This document shows positions 18,004-28,521 of a stretch of DNA of 64,000 nucleotides, in pieces. Origin of the DNA: an uncultured Flavobacteriales bacterium. GTDB taxonomy: Bacteria > Bacteroidota > Bacteroidia > Flavobacteriales > Crocinitomicaceae. The notes under the pieces are model-generated. The model searched no databases, was not told where the DNA came from, and saw nothing but the letters and a program-made list of their open reading frames with translations. Position 1 is the stretch's first letter. The number at the start of each line of letters is the position of its first letter. The translations under genes were made by a program, and so were the position numbers. Location: NCBI GenBank assembly GCA_946480085.1, contig CAMLHZ010000002.1, positions 434,001-498,000 of the forward strand, read 5' to 3'.

Positions 18004-18011
18004 CAAAATTA
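18004..18011 (-). promoter_or_regulatory. -7 box of nitroreductase gene
   Basis: On the minus strand this reads TAATTTTG, 25 bases before the ATG at 17978. Confidence 0.5.
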
Positions 18012-18024
18012 AGCTACCTTTGTA

Positions 18025-18051
18025 TACTTTTGTCACTAAAAGACAAAAAGT
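18025..18051 (+). promoter_or_regulatory. hxlR -7 box overlapped by an inverted repeat (putative operator)
   Basis: TACTTTTG (18025-18032) fits the -7 consensus. It lies in an inverted repeat, ACTTTTGTC (18026-18034) with GACAAAAAGT (18042-18051). Bound repressor would cover the promoter. The outer TACT/AGTA halves recall the YodB operator. Confidence 0.55.
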
Positions 18052-18081
18052 AATAGTAACACTCAGGTAACAAGGTAACTT

Positions 18082-18444
18082 ATGGCGGACTTTTCACATG
18101 ATACTCCCGAATGCAAGAAAGCAATACTTGCTGTGCATGATGCAATGGATGTGCTTAGCGGAAAATGGAAGATTTACATCATTGCAGCGCTTTGCTTCAA
18201 TTCAAAGCGGTATTCTGATTTGCTTCGTGACGTGCGAGGGATCTCAGGAAAGATGCTGAGTAGAGAACTAAAGGATTTGGAAATGCATCGCCTGGTCAAA
18301 AGAACAGTTTTGGATACACAGCCAATTACAGTTACTTATGAACTAACTGAATATGGACAAAAACTGAAAGAAGTTATTAATCAATTGGCGGTTTGGGGAA
18401 TGGAACACAGAAATATGATTATTGAAGAGATGCGGAATAACTAG
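18082..18444 (+). CDS. HxlR family transcriptional regulator
   Basis: 120 residues. The winged-helix pattern of the family is complete: AMDVLSGKWKIYIIAAL, RYSDLLRDVRGISGKMLSREL as recognition region, and YELTEYGQKLKEVI. Cys11 (TPECKK) sits near the N-terminus, where redox-sensing HxlR proteins such as YodB carry their reactive Cys. A role as repressor of the divergent nitroreductase in response to quinones or other electrophiles is likely but not shown by the sequence alone. Confidence 0.93.
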   Translation: MADFSHDTPECKKAILAVHDAMDVLSGKWKIYIIAALCFNSKRYSDLLRDVRGISGKMLSRELKDLEMHRLVKRTVLDTQPITVTYELTEYGQKLKEVINQLAVWGMEHRNMIIEEMRNN

Positions 18445-18471
18445 GATTTTTTACTTCGGCTAATAAAAATT

Positions 18472-18516
18472 AAAAGCCCCGCTGACTGAGGTACTCGAAG
18501 TCAACGGGGCCTTTTA
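18472..18516. terminator. Bidirectional terminator enclosing a REP-like core
   Basis: GCCCCG (18476-18481) pairs with CGGGGC (18505-18510), flanked by A and T runs. The loop is GACTGAGGTACTCGAAGTC (18484-18502), whose ends pair again. It serves the convergent hxlR and esterase genes. Confidence 0.85.
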
Positions 18517-18538
18517 TTATCAAAAGCAGTGCTTTTTC

Positions 18539-19300
18539 CTATTTAGATTCTGTTTTTGCAGGTTCACCAGCCGTTGTTTCTGTTACCGGAGGCAAGCTCT
18601 TCATTACCACTTCAGTAGGTGAGGTTCTTACCTGAAGAAATAACCAGTTATACATTTCATCAGCTCTGAAAATGCGTTCCAATGCGCCGTGATTTGCTCC
18701 AGGAATTTCTGTGTAGATTAGATTCTTCCCGCTATTACATTTTTTGATAGCTTCAACAACCTCTCTTGAACGCTGAACCGGAACGGCTTCATCTCTGTCA
18801 CCATGTTGGATCCACATCGGAATAGAAGACATGTTTTGTGCGTCTTTAATATTTCCACCACCGCAAAGTGCAACGGCTGCAGTAATCTTTGAAGCATATT
18901 TTCCAACAAAGTGCATCGTTCCATAACCACCTAAACTCATTCCACAAACGTATACTCTGTTCGTGTCTGTTTGATATGTTTTCTGAATGTATTGAAGTAC
19001 TTCATAAATTTTATCAGGATTCCAACTTCCGCTTGCTACTTGAGGAGCAACAACAATCGCATTGATCTTTCGTCCTTTTTCAATTTCATGAATAACACCA
19101 TATTTTTTCACCTTATTCAAGTCGGTTCCCGATAAACTTTTTCCATGTAAGAAGATCAGAACAGGTGGTTTTGTTTTTAGAACACTATCACTTGGCAAAT
19201 TCAACCAAAAATTGTACTCGGTTTTTCCTCTCACAGCTGATAGTTGAGCGTTTACAGTAAACGTTGAAACTACCAAAATCACAAACAATAATATCCTCAT
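18539..19300 (-). CDS. Secreted alpha/beta-hydrolase (esterase/phospholipase type)
   Basis: 253 residues from the ATG at 19300; the TTG at 19309 would add three residues. A signal peptide (MRILLFVILVVSTFTVNAQ) is followed by the oxyanion strand PVLIFLHGKSLSG, nucleophile Ser in CGMSLGGYGT, acid in WIQHGDRDEAVP, and His in PGANHGALE, the full catalytic triad order. It resembles the dienelactone/PHB-depolymerase-like hydrolases. Substrate unknown; an acyl or phenolic ester is plausible. A C-terminal tail after residue 230 is Pro/Thr-rich and probably disordered. Confidence 0.82.
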   Translation of the reverse strand: MRILLFVILVVSTFTVNAQLSAVRGKTEYNFWLNLPSDSVLKTKPPVLIFLHGKSLSGTDLNKVKKYGVIHEIEKGRKINAIVVAPQVASGSWNPDKIYEVLQYIQKTYQTDTNRVYVCGMSLGGYGTMHFVGKYASKITAAVALCGGGNIKDAQNMSSIPMWIQHGDRDEAVPVQRSREVVEAIKKCNSGKNLIYTEIPGANHGALERIFRADEMYNWLFLQVRTSPTEVVMKSLPPVTETTAGEPAKTESK

Positions 19301-19316
19301 ATTTAACAATTTTGCC

Positions 19317-19324
19317 CAAAGATA
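19317..19324 (-). promoter_or_regulatory. -7 box of the esterase gene
   Basis: On the minus strand TATCTTTG, 16 bases before the ATG at 19300. This supports the ATG over the TTG at 19309. Confidence 0.55.
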
Positions 19325-19397
19325 GGGTTTTCTTAAAACTTAAGGATGACATACAGATTTCATCAAATAAGCGAATAGGGAAGTTATGGTTACAAAA

Positions 19398-19439
19398 AAA
19401 AGCCCTGAAGTGATAGTTACTATCTACTTCAGGGCTTTT
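19398..19439 (-). terminator. Terminator of the TPR gene
   Basis: A perfect 14-base stem: AAAAGCCCTGAAGT (19398-19411) with ACTTCAGGGCTTTT (19426-19439). It lies 17 bases past the stop of the TPR gene and has T runs on both strands. Confidence 0.85.
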
Positions 19440-19455
19440 CGTTTTTTTTGAGAAT

Positions 19456-20550
19456 CTATTTCAATGCATCAAGCATTGCTTTGTATTTTGCTTCTTTCTC
19501 AGTGTCTTTAAATGCACGTGACATTTGCCACAAACTTTTAACAACCTCTTTGTCTTTAGGCTCAAGCACAATGTAAGCCTCAAGAGCTGGCATAGCTTTT
19601 TCTAAATAGGTCAAGCTTTCTTTCAATTTAGCATCTTGTTCAGACTTCACTGTAATATCGTTAGCTTGTTTTCTGATGTCCATTCCTTTTGTGAAGAAGT
19701 AACTTCCAAGGTTGAAAAGTGCATCGGTGTATTTAGGATCGATCTCAATCGCTTTGTTTAAGTATTCAGAAACTTTAGCATCATCATTTTTGTCCATGTA
19801 GATAGTTCCTAATACATAGTAAAGACTTTTATCTTTTGGCGCTTTGTTGATTGCTCCATCAAGGAAAGCCATTGCTTCATCTTCTTTTTTAGCAGAAATG
19901 TAAGCTGTTGCAGCGTTCAAGTAGGTTTCTTCTGGCTTGTAGTTCATTTCAGCACACTTTCTGTAGTATTTCGCTGTATTTTCCCAGTCTTTCGCGTTTT
20001 GTGATGCAATTGCAGCGTAATAATAGTAAACAGTATCTACTTTATTAATTGCTCGACCAACTTCAGCATTGATTGCATATAATTTTGCCGCTTCAGCATA
20101 TTTACCACCATCAAACAATGTTTTAGCCTGAACATCAACCATTGTAAGGATTGTATTTACACTTTGTTCAATTTGACTTTTGAATTTTGTAGAAGTAGTA
20201 TAAGACTTATTGTATGCTTCAACAGCAACCGTCATTGGATTTTCCGGGAATGCACTTTTAACATCTGCATCACCTAATAAAATGATAGAAGAGGCATAAA
20301 TTTCACCTTTGTAAAACAATGTTTTAGGAGAGGCTTGAGTTTCAGCGTGAGCTGCAGCAAGATCAATGAATCCTTTCGCTTTCAATAAGTTCTTTTTAGC
20401 ATTTACCATATCACCTGAGCTTAAAGAAGATTCAAATGATTGATATGCCAAAGCAGCATCAGTTTCTGTTTTCTTTTGTGCAAAAGAAGCTGTTCCTACA
20501 AGAACCATTACTGCAGTTAAAGCTATTTTTGAAGTGTTTTTAATAATCAT
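19456..20550 (-). CDS. Exported tetratricopeptide-repeat protein
   Basis: 364 residues. An N-terminal signal peptide (SKIALTAVMVLVGTASFAQ) precedes a helical array. Clear TPR units lie around 155-290, such as WENTAKYYRKCAEMNYKPEE, DEAMAFLDGAINKAPKDKSL, AKVSEYLNKAIEIDPKYTDA. The protein is periplasmic or secreted and probably a scaffold. A TPR gene next to gyrA is, as I recall, common in Flavobacteriia, but here a terminator separates the two. No enzymatic domain is seen. Confidence 0.85.
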   Translation of the reverse strand: MIIKNTSKIALTAVMVLVGTASFAQKKTETDAALAYQSFESSLSSGDMVNAKKNLLKAKGFIDLAAAHAETQASPKTLFYKGEIYASSIILLGDADVKSAFPENPMTVAVEAYNKSYTTSTKFKSQIEQSVNTILTMVDVQAKTLFDGGKYAEAAKLYAINAEVGRAINKVDTVYYYYAAIASQNAKDWENTAKYYRKCAEMNYKPEETYLNAATAYISAKKEDEAMAFLDGAINKAPKDKSLYYVLGTIYMDKNDDAKVSEYLNKAIEIDPKYTDALFNLGSYFFTKGMDIRKQANDITVKSEQDAKLKESLTYLEKAMPALEAYIVLEPKDKEVVKSLWQMSRAFKDTEKEAKYKAMLDALK

Positions 20551-20681
20551 AACTTTTAAATTTTATTTGCTGAGCTTTATTCAGTCGCTCACCATTTTCA
20601 ACTATTGTGCCAAACGTTTTCTTACAGATACTTGTTTGAAGCAATTCCATAAAATTAATGAAGAAATTTAGTTTTTAAAGA

Positions 20682-20715
20682 AAATCCGGCAGTAGAAAAA
20701 TCTAAAGCCGGATTT
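20682..20715 (-). terminator. gyrA terminator
   Basis: AAATCCGGC (20682-20690) pairs with GCCGGATTT (20707-20715). On the minus strand the stem is followed by a T-rich stretch, 16 bases after the gyrA stop. Confidence 0.75.
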
Positions 20716-20731
20716 CGTTGAGTATTCTGTA

Positions 20732-23314
20732 CTATTCTTCCGTAGACTGTTCAGTAGTGTCACTATCCGTAGATTCTTCACCTTCGGCTGCTGGCTGATC
20801 TGAATCTAAGCTAACAATTGGATTTCCGTCTTCGTCAAATTCTTCATCTTCTTCGTCAGAACGTGGAACTCGAGCTACAGCTGCAATTTCGGCACTTCCT
20901 TTCAGGTTGATCAAACGAACACCCTGAGCAGCACGTCCCATTACACGAATAGAATCAATATGCATACGGATTGCAACACCAGCTTTAGTGATGATCATTA
21001 AATCATCTTCATCAGCAACGGTTTTAATAGCGAGTAATGAACCAGTTTTTTCTGTAATGGAAATGGTTTTAACTCCTTTTCCTCCACGATTCGTAATACG
21101 GTAAACCGGTTCACCATCTTCAGGATCGTTTAAGTAAGAACGTTTTCCATAACCTTTTTCAGAAACAACCATAATGGTTTCACTATTGTCTTTCACACAG
21201 ATCATTCCAACAACTTCGTCTTTCGGACCTTGAAGCGTTACGGCTTTTACACCGGAAGCATTTCTACCCATTGGACGAACTTTTGATTCGTTGAAACGAA
21301 TTGCTCTACCAGATTTAGTTGCGAGAACCATCTCATTGGTTCCATCAGTCAATCTTGCTTCTAACAATTCATCATTCTCACGAATCGTAATGGCGTTGAT
21401 ACCATTGGCACGTGGACGAGAATAAGCCTCTAAAGAAGTTTTCTTAATGATTCCTTCTTTAGTACACATTATGATGAAATTGTTTGCAACATATTCCTTG
21501 TCAGTAAGATCTTTCACTTTTACATAAGCCTTGATCTTATCGTCTTGTTCAATGTTCAACAAGTTCTGAATTGCTCTTCCTTTTGCTGTCTTGTTTCCTT
21601 CCGGAACTTCAAACACACGCATCCAGAAACAACGACCTTTTTCAGTAAAGATCAATAGGTAATTGTGATTTGTTGCAACGAATAGGTGTTCCAGAAAGTC
21701 TTTGTCTCGTGTCGTAGAACCTTTCGATCCCATTCCACCACGACTTTGAACTTTGTATTCTTCTAAGTTTGTACGTTTGATGTATCCTGCATGCGAAATA
21801 GTAATAACCACTTCTTCATCCGGGATCAAATCCTCAATTTTCATTTCTGAAGCAGAGTATTCAATTCTTGAACGACGCGCATCACCATATTTCGTTTTGA
21901 TCTCAGTCAATTCGTCTTTGATGATTTGCATTCTACGTACTTCATTCGCAAGGATATCTTTCAAATCTTCGATCAAAGCCATTAAGTCAGCATACTCAGC
22001 ACGCAGTTTATCTTGCTCCAGTCCAGTTAAGTGACGTAGACGCATTTCAACAATTGCACGAGATTGAAGGTCAGAAAGACTAAAGCGGGTCATTAAATTC
22101 TCACGAGCTTCTTCAGGACTCTTCGATGCACGAATGATTTGGATTACTTCATCAATATTATCTGATGCAATAATTAAACCTTCAAGAATGTGTGCTCTTT
22201 CTTCCGCTTTTCTTAAATCGAAAGTAGTTCTGCGAACAACAACTTCATGACGGAATTTCACGAACTCCGTAATCATCTCTCTCAAGTTCAATAATCTTGG
22301 TCTACCATCAACCAAACAGATGTTATTGATAGAGAAAGAGCTTTGAAGTGCTGAATACTTATATAGTTTATTTAAAACAACATTTGGAATAGCATCACGC
22401 TTCAATTCGAAAACGATACGCATACCATTTCTATCCGATTCATCGCGAATATCTGAAACACCTTCGATCTTTTTGTCGTTCACCATATCGGCGATCTTCT
22501 TGATCATTTCAGCTTTATTCACCTGATAAGGAATCTCAGTAACGATGATTTGCTCACGTCCACCTACTTCCTCAATTTCTGCTTTACCACGAATAACAAT
22601 ACGACCGCGACCAGTCATCATTGCCTCTCTGGCACCATCAACACCATAAATGATTCCTCCAGTTGGGAAATCCGGCGCTTTGACATGGTGAAGAAGTTCG
22701 TCGTCAGTAAGTTCATTATTGTCAACGTATGCAATAATTCCTTCACACACTTCTGTTAAATTATGCGGAGCCATATTTGTGGCCATACCAACAGCAATTC
22801 CACTCGCACCATTTACAAGTAAGTTTGGAATTTTAGAAGGTAAAACGGAAGGTTCTTGCAATGAATCATCGAAGTTTGGATTGAAATCAACTGTTTCTTT
22901 CTCCAAATCATCCAACATTTCTTCAGCAATCTTGCGCAAACGTGCTTCTGTGTAACGCATAGCCGCCGGACTGTCGCCATCAACAGAACCAAAGTTTCCT
23001 TGTCCGTCAACTAAAGGGTAACGCAATGACCATGATTGAGCCATACGTACCATTGTGTCATATACTGAGCTATCACCATGCGGGTGATATTTACCAAGAA
23101 CTTCCCCAACAATACGAGCTGACTTTTTGTATGGTCGATTAGAGTAAACTCCCAAGTCTTGCATACCATATAATACACGGCGGTGTACCGGTTTAAATCC
23201 GTCACGTACGTCAGGTAATGCACGGGACACAATTACGGACATCGAATAGTCGATGTACGCCGATTTCATTTCATCTTCGATGTTAATCTGGATTATCTTT
23301 TCTCCATCTGCCAT
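20732..23314 (-). CDS. gyrA: DNA gyrase subunit A
   Basis: 860 residues. It breaks and rejoins DNA in the gyrase heterotetramer with GyrB. The catalytic Tyr is residue 121 ([10 protein letters not shown]). The quinolone region reads [13 protein letters not shown] with Ser82 and Asp86, the residues found in drug-sensitive enzymes. The GyrA box is present as [10 protein letters not shown] around residue 525, and the six-bladed C-terminal wrapping domain follows. The last 45 residues form a strongly acidic tail ([12 protein letters not shown]). It diverges from clpC across 214 bases. Confidence 0.98.
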   Translation of the reverse strand: MADGEKIIQINIEDEMKSAYIDYSMSVIVSRALPDVRDGFKPVHRRVLYGMQDLGVYSNRPYKKSARIVGEVLGKYHPHGDSSVYDTMVRMAQSWSLRYPLVDGQGNFGSVDGDSPAAMRYTEARLRKIAEEMLDDLEKETVDFNPNFDDSLQEPSVLPSKIPNLLVNGASGIAVGMATNMAPHNLTEVCEGIIAYVDNNELTDDELLHHVKAPDFPTGGIIYGVDGAREAMMTGRGRIVIRGKAEIEEVGGREQIIVTEIPYQVNKAEMIKKIADMVNDKKIEGVSDIRDESDRNGMRIVFELKRDAIPNVVLNKLYKYSALQSSFSINNICLVDGRPRLLNLREMITEFVKFRHEVVVRRTTFDLRKAEERAHILEGLIIASDNIDEVIQIIRASKSPEEARENLMTRFSLSDLQSRAIVEMRLRHLTGLEQDKLRAEYADLMALIEDLKDILANEVRRMQIIKDELTEIKTKYGDARRSRIEYSASEMKIEDLIPDEEVVITISHAGYIKRTNLEEYKVQSRGGMGSKGSTTRDKDFLEHLFVATNHNYLLIFTEKGRCFWMRVFEVPEGNKTAKGRAIQNLLNIEQDDKIKAYVKVKDLTDKEYVANNFIIMCTKEGIIKKTSLEAYSRPRANGINAITIRENDELLEARLTDGTNEMVLATKSGRAIRFNESKVRPMGRNASGVKAVTLQGPKDEVVGMICVKDNSETIMVVSEKGYGKRSYLNDPEDGEPVYRITNRGGKGVKTISITEKTGSLLAIKTVADEDDLMIITKAGVAIRMHIDSIRVMGRAAQGVRLINLKGSAEIAAVARVPRSDEEDEEFDEDGNPIVSLDSDQPAAEGEESTDSDTTEQSTEE

Positions 23315-23475
23315 CTTGTCATAGTTTTAAATTATGCACGAAATTTGCGTGCTACAAGCAAGATTCGAAATTAGTCTTTTCATGTATGTGAAAAACCATC
23401 GTTTAAAGCATTTTACTAACAAATATTGGTGAAAAAAGGCTCTTTGGGCGTACTTATTAACATTTTGAATCGTTG

Positions 23476-23483
23476 TATATTTG
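23476..23483 (+). promoter_or_regulatory. -7 box of clpC
   Basis: TATATTTG, 45 bases before the ATG at 23529. No convincing -33 element at the usual distance. Confidence 0.5.
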
Positions 23484-23528
23484 TAGAGTAGTGAGTTATA
23501 ATTTCTCACTCATTATTTTTGTTGAATT

Positions 23529-26042
23529 ATGGAAGCAAAATTTTCACCCCGCGTAAAGGATGTACTTAGTTACAGTAGGGAAGAAGCTATGCGTTTGGGT
23601 AACGATTACATTGGTGTTGAGCATTTTTTGTTGGGAATTTTGCGAGAAGGTGAAGGTAAGGCCGTTCATATTTTGAAAAGCTTTCATCTTGATTTGGAAA
23701 TTTTGAAGCAGGAATTGGAGTCAAAATTGGTTCAAACTGCGAAGGTTTCTACTCCGAAAGAGAACATTGCACTTGTTAAACAAGCTGAGCGTTTGTTAAA
23801 GATTACTTATTTACAATCTAAATTATTTAAGAGTCCGCACATAGGAACAGAACATTTATTACTTTCGATGCTGAAGGATGATGATTCTGTTGTTTGCAGG
23901 ATTCTTGAAAAACACGGAATTACTTACGATACTGTTAAAGTAGAAATAAACGATATGTTAGACGAAAATATACTACCGAGAGCTGAAATGTCGAGTTCAC
24001 AGGAAGAGGATGATCAGACGTTTGGCGCGCAACGCAAACCAACCGATCCGAAATCTAAAACTCCTGTACTGGATAATTTTGGAAGAGACCTTACTAAAAT
24101 GGCTGAAGTTGGAAAACTGGATCCTATAGTTGGTCGTGAGAAAGAGATTGAGCGTGTGTCTCAAATTTTATCAAGAAGAAAAAAGAATAATCCAATATTA
24201 ATTGGTGAACCAGGAGTTGGTAAAAGTGCAATTGCTGAAGGTTTAGCATTGCGTATTGTTCAACGTAAAGTTTCACGTGTTCTATTCAACAAGCGAATCA
24301 TTTCTCTTGACTTGGCATCGTTGGTTGCGGGAACAAAGTACCGTGGTCAGTTTGAAGAAAGAATGAAAGCAGTAATGGCTGAGATTGAGAAGAATCCGGA
24401 CATTATCTTGTTCATTGATGAGATTCATACAATTATTGGAGCAGGTGGAGCGAGTGGTTCATTAGATGCTTCAAACATGTTTAAGCCAGCTTTGGCGCGT
24501 GGAGAGATGCAGGCAATTGGAGCTACAACTTTGGATGAGTACAGACAGTACATTGAAAAAGATGGCGCTTTAGAACGTCGTTTCCAAAAAGTATTGATTG
24601 AACCAACTTCTATTGATGAAACGATTCAGATCTTAAATAATATTAAGGAACGTTACGAAGATCACCACATGGTTAGCTACACACCTGAAGCAATTGCTGC
24701 TTGTGTTAAGTTGACTGAGCGTTATATTACTGATCGTCATTTGCCGGATAAAGCGATTGATGCGTTAGATGAAGTTGGATCTCGTGTTCACTTGAATAAC
24801 ATCAATGTTCCTCAGGAAATTTTGGATATTGAGAAACAAATTGAAGACATCAATGTTCAGAAAAACAATGTTGTTAAACAATCTAAATATGAAGAAGCTG
24901 CAATCCTGAGAGATGAGGAACGTAAGCTTCAGGAAAAATTAGAAGATGCGAAAAGACGTTGGGAGGAAGATTCGAAAGCAAAAAGAGTTGTAGTTACTGA
25001 AGAACATGTTGCTGAAGTTGTTTCAATGATGTGTGGAATTCCAGTAACACGTGTTGCTCAAACCGAAATGGGTAAATTGGCAACTATGGCTGTTGAGCTT
25101 CAAGGAAAAGTGATTGGTCAGGACGAGGCTGTTGAGAAAGTGGTAAAAGCTATCCAACGTAATCGTGCAGGATTGAAAGATCCGAACAAGCCGATTGGTT
25201 CATTCTTTTTCCTCGGACCAACTGGAGTTGGTAAAACACAATTGGCAAAAGTTCTAGCTAAATATTTGTTCGACACAGAGGAAGCATTGATTCGAATCGA
25301 TATGTCGGAATACATGGAGAAATTCTCTATTTCGCGTTTGGTTGGAGCGCCTCCAGGATACGTAGGATACGAAGAAGGTGGTCAATTGACAGAGAAAGTT
25401 CGTCGTAAACCTTATTCAATTATCCTATTAGATGAAATTGAAAAAGCGCATCCGGATGTATTCAACTTATTGTTGCAGGCTTTAGATGATGGACATATGA
25501 CAGATGGTTTGGGTCGTAAAATCGATTTTAAAAACACCATTTTGATTATGACTTCAAATATTGGAGCGCGTCAATTGGCTGATTTTGGAAGTGGAGTTGG
25601 TTTTAGTACTCAAGCGAAGGAAGAACAAAGAGAAGAAAATGCAAAAACGGTTATTCAAAATGCGTTGCGTAAAGCATTCTCTCCTGAGTTCCTGAATAGA
25701 ATTGATGATATGATCATCTTCCATTCATTGACTCGTGAGAACATCCATAAGATCATTGACCTGGAATTGGTGAAATTGTTCGATAGAATTGCTGCGTTGG
25801 GTTACCATGCTTCAATGACGGAGAAAGCAAAAGATTTCATTGTTGACAAAGGTTATGACGAAAAGTTTGGTGCTCGTCCGTTGAAACGTGCAATCCAGAA
25901 ATTCATTGAAGATCCGTTAGCTGAAGAAATCATCAAAGCTAATCTTCAACAAGGAGATTCTATTGTTCTTGATGTTGATCCTGACAATACCCGATTGAGT
26001 CTGGCTGTTGATAAAGGAAAAACGAAAGCGTCTAAAAAATAA
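23529..26042 (+). CDS. clpC: Clp protease ATP-binding subunit ClpC
   Basis: 837 residues, an AAA+ unfoldase that feeds substrates to ClpP. The double Clp_N repeat occupies residues 1-145. Walker A of the first ATPase is GEPGVGKSA (around 226). The UVR-type coiled coil [18 protein letters not shown] near 455 marks ClpC rather than ClpA or ClpB. The second Walker A is GPTGVGKTQ (around 563), with sensor and C-terminal D2-small domain following. The ClpC class is usual in Bacteroidota, where it handles stress-damaged proteins. A strong terminator follows. Confidence 0.95.
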   Translation: MEAKFSPRVKDVLSYSREEAMRLGNDYIGVEHFLLGILREGEGKAVHILKSFHLDLEILKQELESKLVQTAKVSTPKENIALVKQAERLLKITYLQSKLFKSPHIGTEHLLLSMLKDDDSVVCRILEKHGITYDTVKVEINDMLDENILPRAEMSSSQEEDDQTFGAQRKPTDPKSKTPVLDNFGRDLTKMAEVGKLDPIVGREKEIERVSQILSRRKKNNPILIGEPGVGKSAIAEGLALRIVQRKVSRVLFNKRIISLDLASLVAGTKYRGQFEERMKAVMAEIEKNPDIILFIDEIHTIIGAGGASGSLDASNMFKPALARGEMQAIGATTLDEYRQYIEKDGALERRFQKVLIEPTSIDETIQILNNIKERYEDHHMVSYTPEAIAACVKLTERYITDRHLPDKAIDALDEVGSRVHLNNINVPQEILDIEKQIEDINVQKNNVVKQSKYEEAAILRDEERKLQEKLEDAKRRWEEDSKAKRVVVTEEHVAEVVSMMCGIPVTRVAQTEMGKLATMAVELQGKVIGQDEAVEKVVKAIQRNRAGLKDPNKPIGSFFFLGPTGVGKTQLAKVLAKYLFDTEEALIRIDMSEYMEKFSISRLVGAPPGYVGYEEGGQLTEKVRRKPYSIILLDEIEKAHPDVFNLLLQALDDGHMTDGLGRKIDFKNTILIMTSNIGARQLADFGSGVGFSTQAKEEQREENAKTVIQNALRKAFSPEFLNRIDDMIIFHSLTRENIHKIIDLELVKLFDRIAALGYHASMTEKAKDFIVDKGYDEKFGARPLKRAIQKFIEDPLAEEIIKANLQQGDSIVLDVDPDNTRLSLAVDKGKTKASKK

Positions 26043-26126
26043 GAATTCGCGGAAGCGGATGAAAAAGACAAACGTTAGTGCGTCTAAAAAGTTTGAAAGT
26101 AATAGTTTAATTTATTAACCTTTTGC

Positions 26127-26160
26127 AAGGACTTCTCGTTTATGCGGGAAGTCCTTTTTT
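26127..26160 (+). terminator. clpC terminator
   Basis: AAGGACTTCTCG (26127-26138) pairs with CGGGAAGTCCTT (26145-26156), followed by T. It ends 4 bases before the next ATG, which rules out a start at 26123. Confidence 0.85.
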
Positions 26161-26164
26161 AATT

Positions 26165-27037
26165 ATGAAACATGCATTCCTTTTCTTGTCGTTAATGCTT
26201 GGGGCACATTCTTTCGCCGAAGTTCATATGACGCGTGTTGATCCATCGTTGTTCATTCACCAACCGAAAACCGATTTTAATCAAATTTCAGCTCAGGATG
26301 AACAACTGAAAATGCATTTAGTTCAAGAGCTTTTCAATCTGAACCTGCTGGATCATGTTGGAACAAAAGCGTATTCAACGGATGCTATTTTTGGTGATTA
26401 TTATTCCAGACAAAAGCATAACTTTTGGATCATTGACCTCAATTCCGATTCTGTTCCTGAAATCGTTTTCAGTGGTTATTCCAGTCCAGATGATGATAGA
26501 GAATTTTTGGAGATTTATTCATTGAAAAAAGGAAAAGGGAAACGCATTTATAGGGAAGTTGGCCATTTACTGGCGTATAAAATCAATCCAAATACGAATG
26601 AGGTTCTTCTTTACCATCATCAATATCCTTGCTGTGCGAATGCGTCACATAATCTGAATCGATTGAGATTGATCAATGGCCAGCTTCAAATGAATAAGAT
26701 GTTCTTTATCGGTAAAGAAACAGACCTGGTTATGCCGTTTTTTCCTGCTAAATCCGTTTTTGGTTCGAAATATAAAACAGCAAAAAGCGGTTTTAAATTA
26801 AATTGGTCTCCTGCTACAGTGAGCTCAAATGCATGGAAAGGTAGAACGAACAGCAATCAAATTGCAACGTTCGATAGTTTGACCGTTTATGTTGAATTGG
26901 CAAAAAAGAAAGATTGGCGATTTGTTTTGGTGAAGAATGCGCCAAAGGCAGAAGTAGGGAACAGGGTTATAAATACAAGCAATTTTACTGCAACCTATAT
27001 TTATGGTTGGGCAAGGAAAGAAGACTTGAACAATTAG
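26165..27037 (+). CDS. Exported protein of unknown function
   Basis: 290 residues from the ATG at 26165. An earlier start at 26123 would lie inside the clpC terminator stem and would precede the signal peptide MKHAFLFLSLMLGAHSFAE. The mature part contains a VCBS-like motif, IIDLNSDSVPEIVFSGYSS, around residue 90, similar to FG-GAP or EF-hand-like calcium loops (D-x-N-x-D). A pair of Cys occurs in HHQYPCCANASHN. No family is named with confidence. Its 3' end overlaps the convergent gene by 4 bases. Confidence 0.7.
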   Translation: MKHAFLFLSLMLGAHSFAEVHMTRVDPSLFIHQPKTDFNQISAQDEQLKMHLVQELFNLNLLDHVGTKAYSTDAIFGDYYSRQKHNFWIIDLNSDSVPEIVFSGYSSPDDDREFLEIYSLKKGKGKRIYREVGHLLAYKINPNTNEVLLYHHQYPCCANASHNLNRLRLINGQLQMNKMFFIGKETDLVMPFFPAKSVFGSKYKTAKSGFKLNWSPATVSSNAWKGRTNSNQIATFDSLTVYVELAKKKDWRFVLVKNAPKAEVGNRVINTSNFTATYIYGWARKEDLNN

Positions 27038-27420
27038 TTCAAGTCTGTTCTAATCCAATTTGTAACTAAACTTGAATGCTCGTTTAAAAATTCTTCCATT
27101 AAAAAGTCAGCAAAGGACTCTTCTCCAGGAACACGTTGTTCAATGTGCTTGTACAATTCTGTGATTGTTTCCAAAATTGTAGAATTCATTAAAATGTTCG
27201 AAGTAGAAGTGTCAAACTTGTAGCTGCTAAAAACTTCAATAATTTTTTCACGATTCATTTCTTCTTGCGGCATCAACATTTCTTTCTTTGAAAGTTCATT
27301 AAAGAAGGGAAGTAGTTTAGCGCTTAATTCGATGAAGTGTCGTAACACCACGGTTGCGTCATTCACCTGAGCAATAGATTCGCTCTTCATTATTCTTCTT
27401 GGTGCAATGTTCTTTTCCAT
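27034..27420 (-). CDS. Hypothetical helical protein
   Basis: 128 residues from the ATG at 27420 (MEKNIAPRRIMKS). A TTG start at 27492 would add a non-conserved-looking AT-rich stretch. The protein is predicted to be helical and amphipathic, with VVLRHFIELSAKLLPFFNEL and LETITELYKHIEQRVPGEES. I do not recognise a family. Its stop overlaps the stop of the convergent exported protein (27034-27037). It diverges from folD. Confidence 0.55.
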   Translation of the reverse strand: MEKNIAPRRIMKSESIAQVNDATVVLRHFIELSAKLLPFFNELSKKEMLMPQEEMNREKIIEVFSSYKFDTSTSNILMNSTILETITELYKHIEQRVPGEESFADFLMEEFLNEHSSLVTNWIRTDLN

Positions 27421-27592
27421 GACATTTCCATTTATATAGTAAAGACGAATTAAATTAAAGTTGGTTGGAAAGAAAACAGCCAATTTTTGCAAAAGGGTGC
27501 ATTCGTTGATTGAATTGTAGTTATGGAGAAAAATAACTGATTGAAACTTTTGCTATTTCGTTTTAGTAAATTTCAACTAACTGAATTCGGAG

Positions 27593-27600
27593 TATATTTG
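27593..27600 (+). promoter_or_regulatory. -7 box of folD
   Basis: TATATTTG, 18 bases before the ATG at 27619. It lies inside a longer frame, which argues for the inner start. Confidence 0.55.
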
Positions 27601-27618
27601 CAGGAAAATTTACGGTTC

Positions 27619-28497
27619 ATGAAGATACTTAGCGGGAAAATCACATCAGAAGAAATTAGAAAAGAGCTAGCTCAACAAGTGGCTGAGCGAAAAGCAGCCG
27701 GGAAGAAAATCCCACATTTGGCTGCTATTTTAGTTGGTAAAGATGGAGGCTCAGTAACTTATGTGAATAATAAATTGAAGTCATGTGAAGAGATTGGTTT
27801 TGAAAGCACATTGATCCGTTATGATGACTCAATTACAGAGGAAACTTTGCTAAAGAAAATTCAATCCTTAAATGAGGATAAGAGTATCGATGGATACATT
27901 GTTCAACTTCCGCTACCAAGTCATATTGATGAAATGAAAGTGACATTGTCTATTGATCCTAAAAAGGATGTAGATGGATTTCACCCTATCAATGTAGGAA
28001 ACATGATGCTGAATATTCCGGGATTTGTTCCGGCAACTCCAGCAGGAATTGTAGAATTGATGCGTCGTTATAAGATTGAAACTGCAGGTAAAAACTGTGT
28101 GGTTGTTGGACGTAGTAATATTGTAGGAACACCGCTTAGTCTGCTTTTAGGAAAAAACACGAATCCAGGAAATTGTACGGTTACATTGGCACATTCTAAA
28201 TCTGAAAATCTGAAAGATATTTGTCTGCAAGCCGATATTTTGGTTGCTGCAGTTGGTATTCCCGGATTTATTACTGCTGATATGGTGAAGGAAGGTGCTG
28301 TGGTAATTGATGTTGGAACAACACGCGTTGATGATCCTTCCCGTGAACGTGGATGGAGATTGGTTGGCGATGTAGCTTTTGATGAAGTTGCACCTAAAAC
28401 AAGTGCTATAACCCCTGTTCCCGGAGGTGTTGGTCCAATGACTATTGCATCTTTGATGATAAATACATTAAAGGCAATGGAACTTAAAGGGAAATAA
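27619..28497 (+). CDS. folD: Methylene-THF dehydrogenase / cyclohydrolase
   Basis: 292 residues, the usual FolD length, from the ATG at 27619. An in-frame TTG at 27541 lies upstream of the promoter box. FolD interconverts 5,10-methylene- and 10-formyl-tetrahydrofolate with NADP. Signature regions are [20 protein letters not shown] (catalytic Lys in the final NNKLK), [10 protein letters not shown], the NADP motif [17 protein letters not shown], and the terminal [17 protein letters not shown]. All are intact. Apparently monocistronic; the downstream lipoprotein gene starts 24 bases later. Confidence 0.97.
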   Translation: MKILSGKITSEEIRKELAQQVAERKAAGKKIPHLAAILVGKDGGSVTYVNNKLKSCEEIGFESTLIRYDDSITEETLLKKIQSLNEDKSIDGYIVQLPLPSHIDEMKVTLSIDPKKDVDGFHPINVGNMMLNIPGFVPATPAGIVELMRRYKIETAGKNCVVVGRSNIVGTPLSLLLGKNTNPGNCTVTLAHSKSENLKDICLQADILVAAVGIPGFITADMVKEGAVVIDVGTTRVDDPSRERGWRLVGDVAFDEVAPKTSAITPVPGGVGPMTIASLMINTLKAMELKGK

Positions 28498-28521
28498 TTT
28501 AACTTCGTAAAAAACAATCCT

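Noticed and set aside
23336..23352. GCACG/CGTGC hairpin in the gyrA leader
   Set aside because: Five base pairs with a seven-base loop can easily arise by chance and no regulatory motif accompanies it.
26123..26164. Upstream start for the exported protein after clpC
   Set aside because: These codons lie within the clpC terminator stem, and the signal peptide begins at the ATG at 26165.
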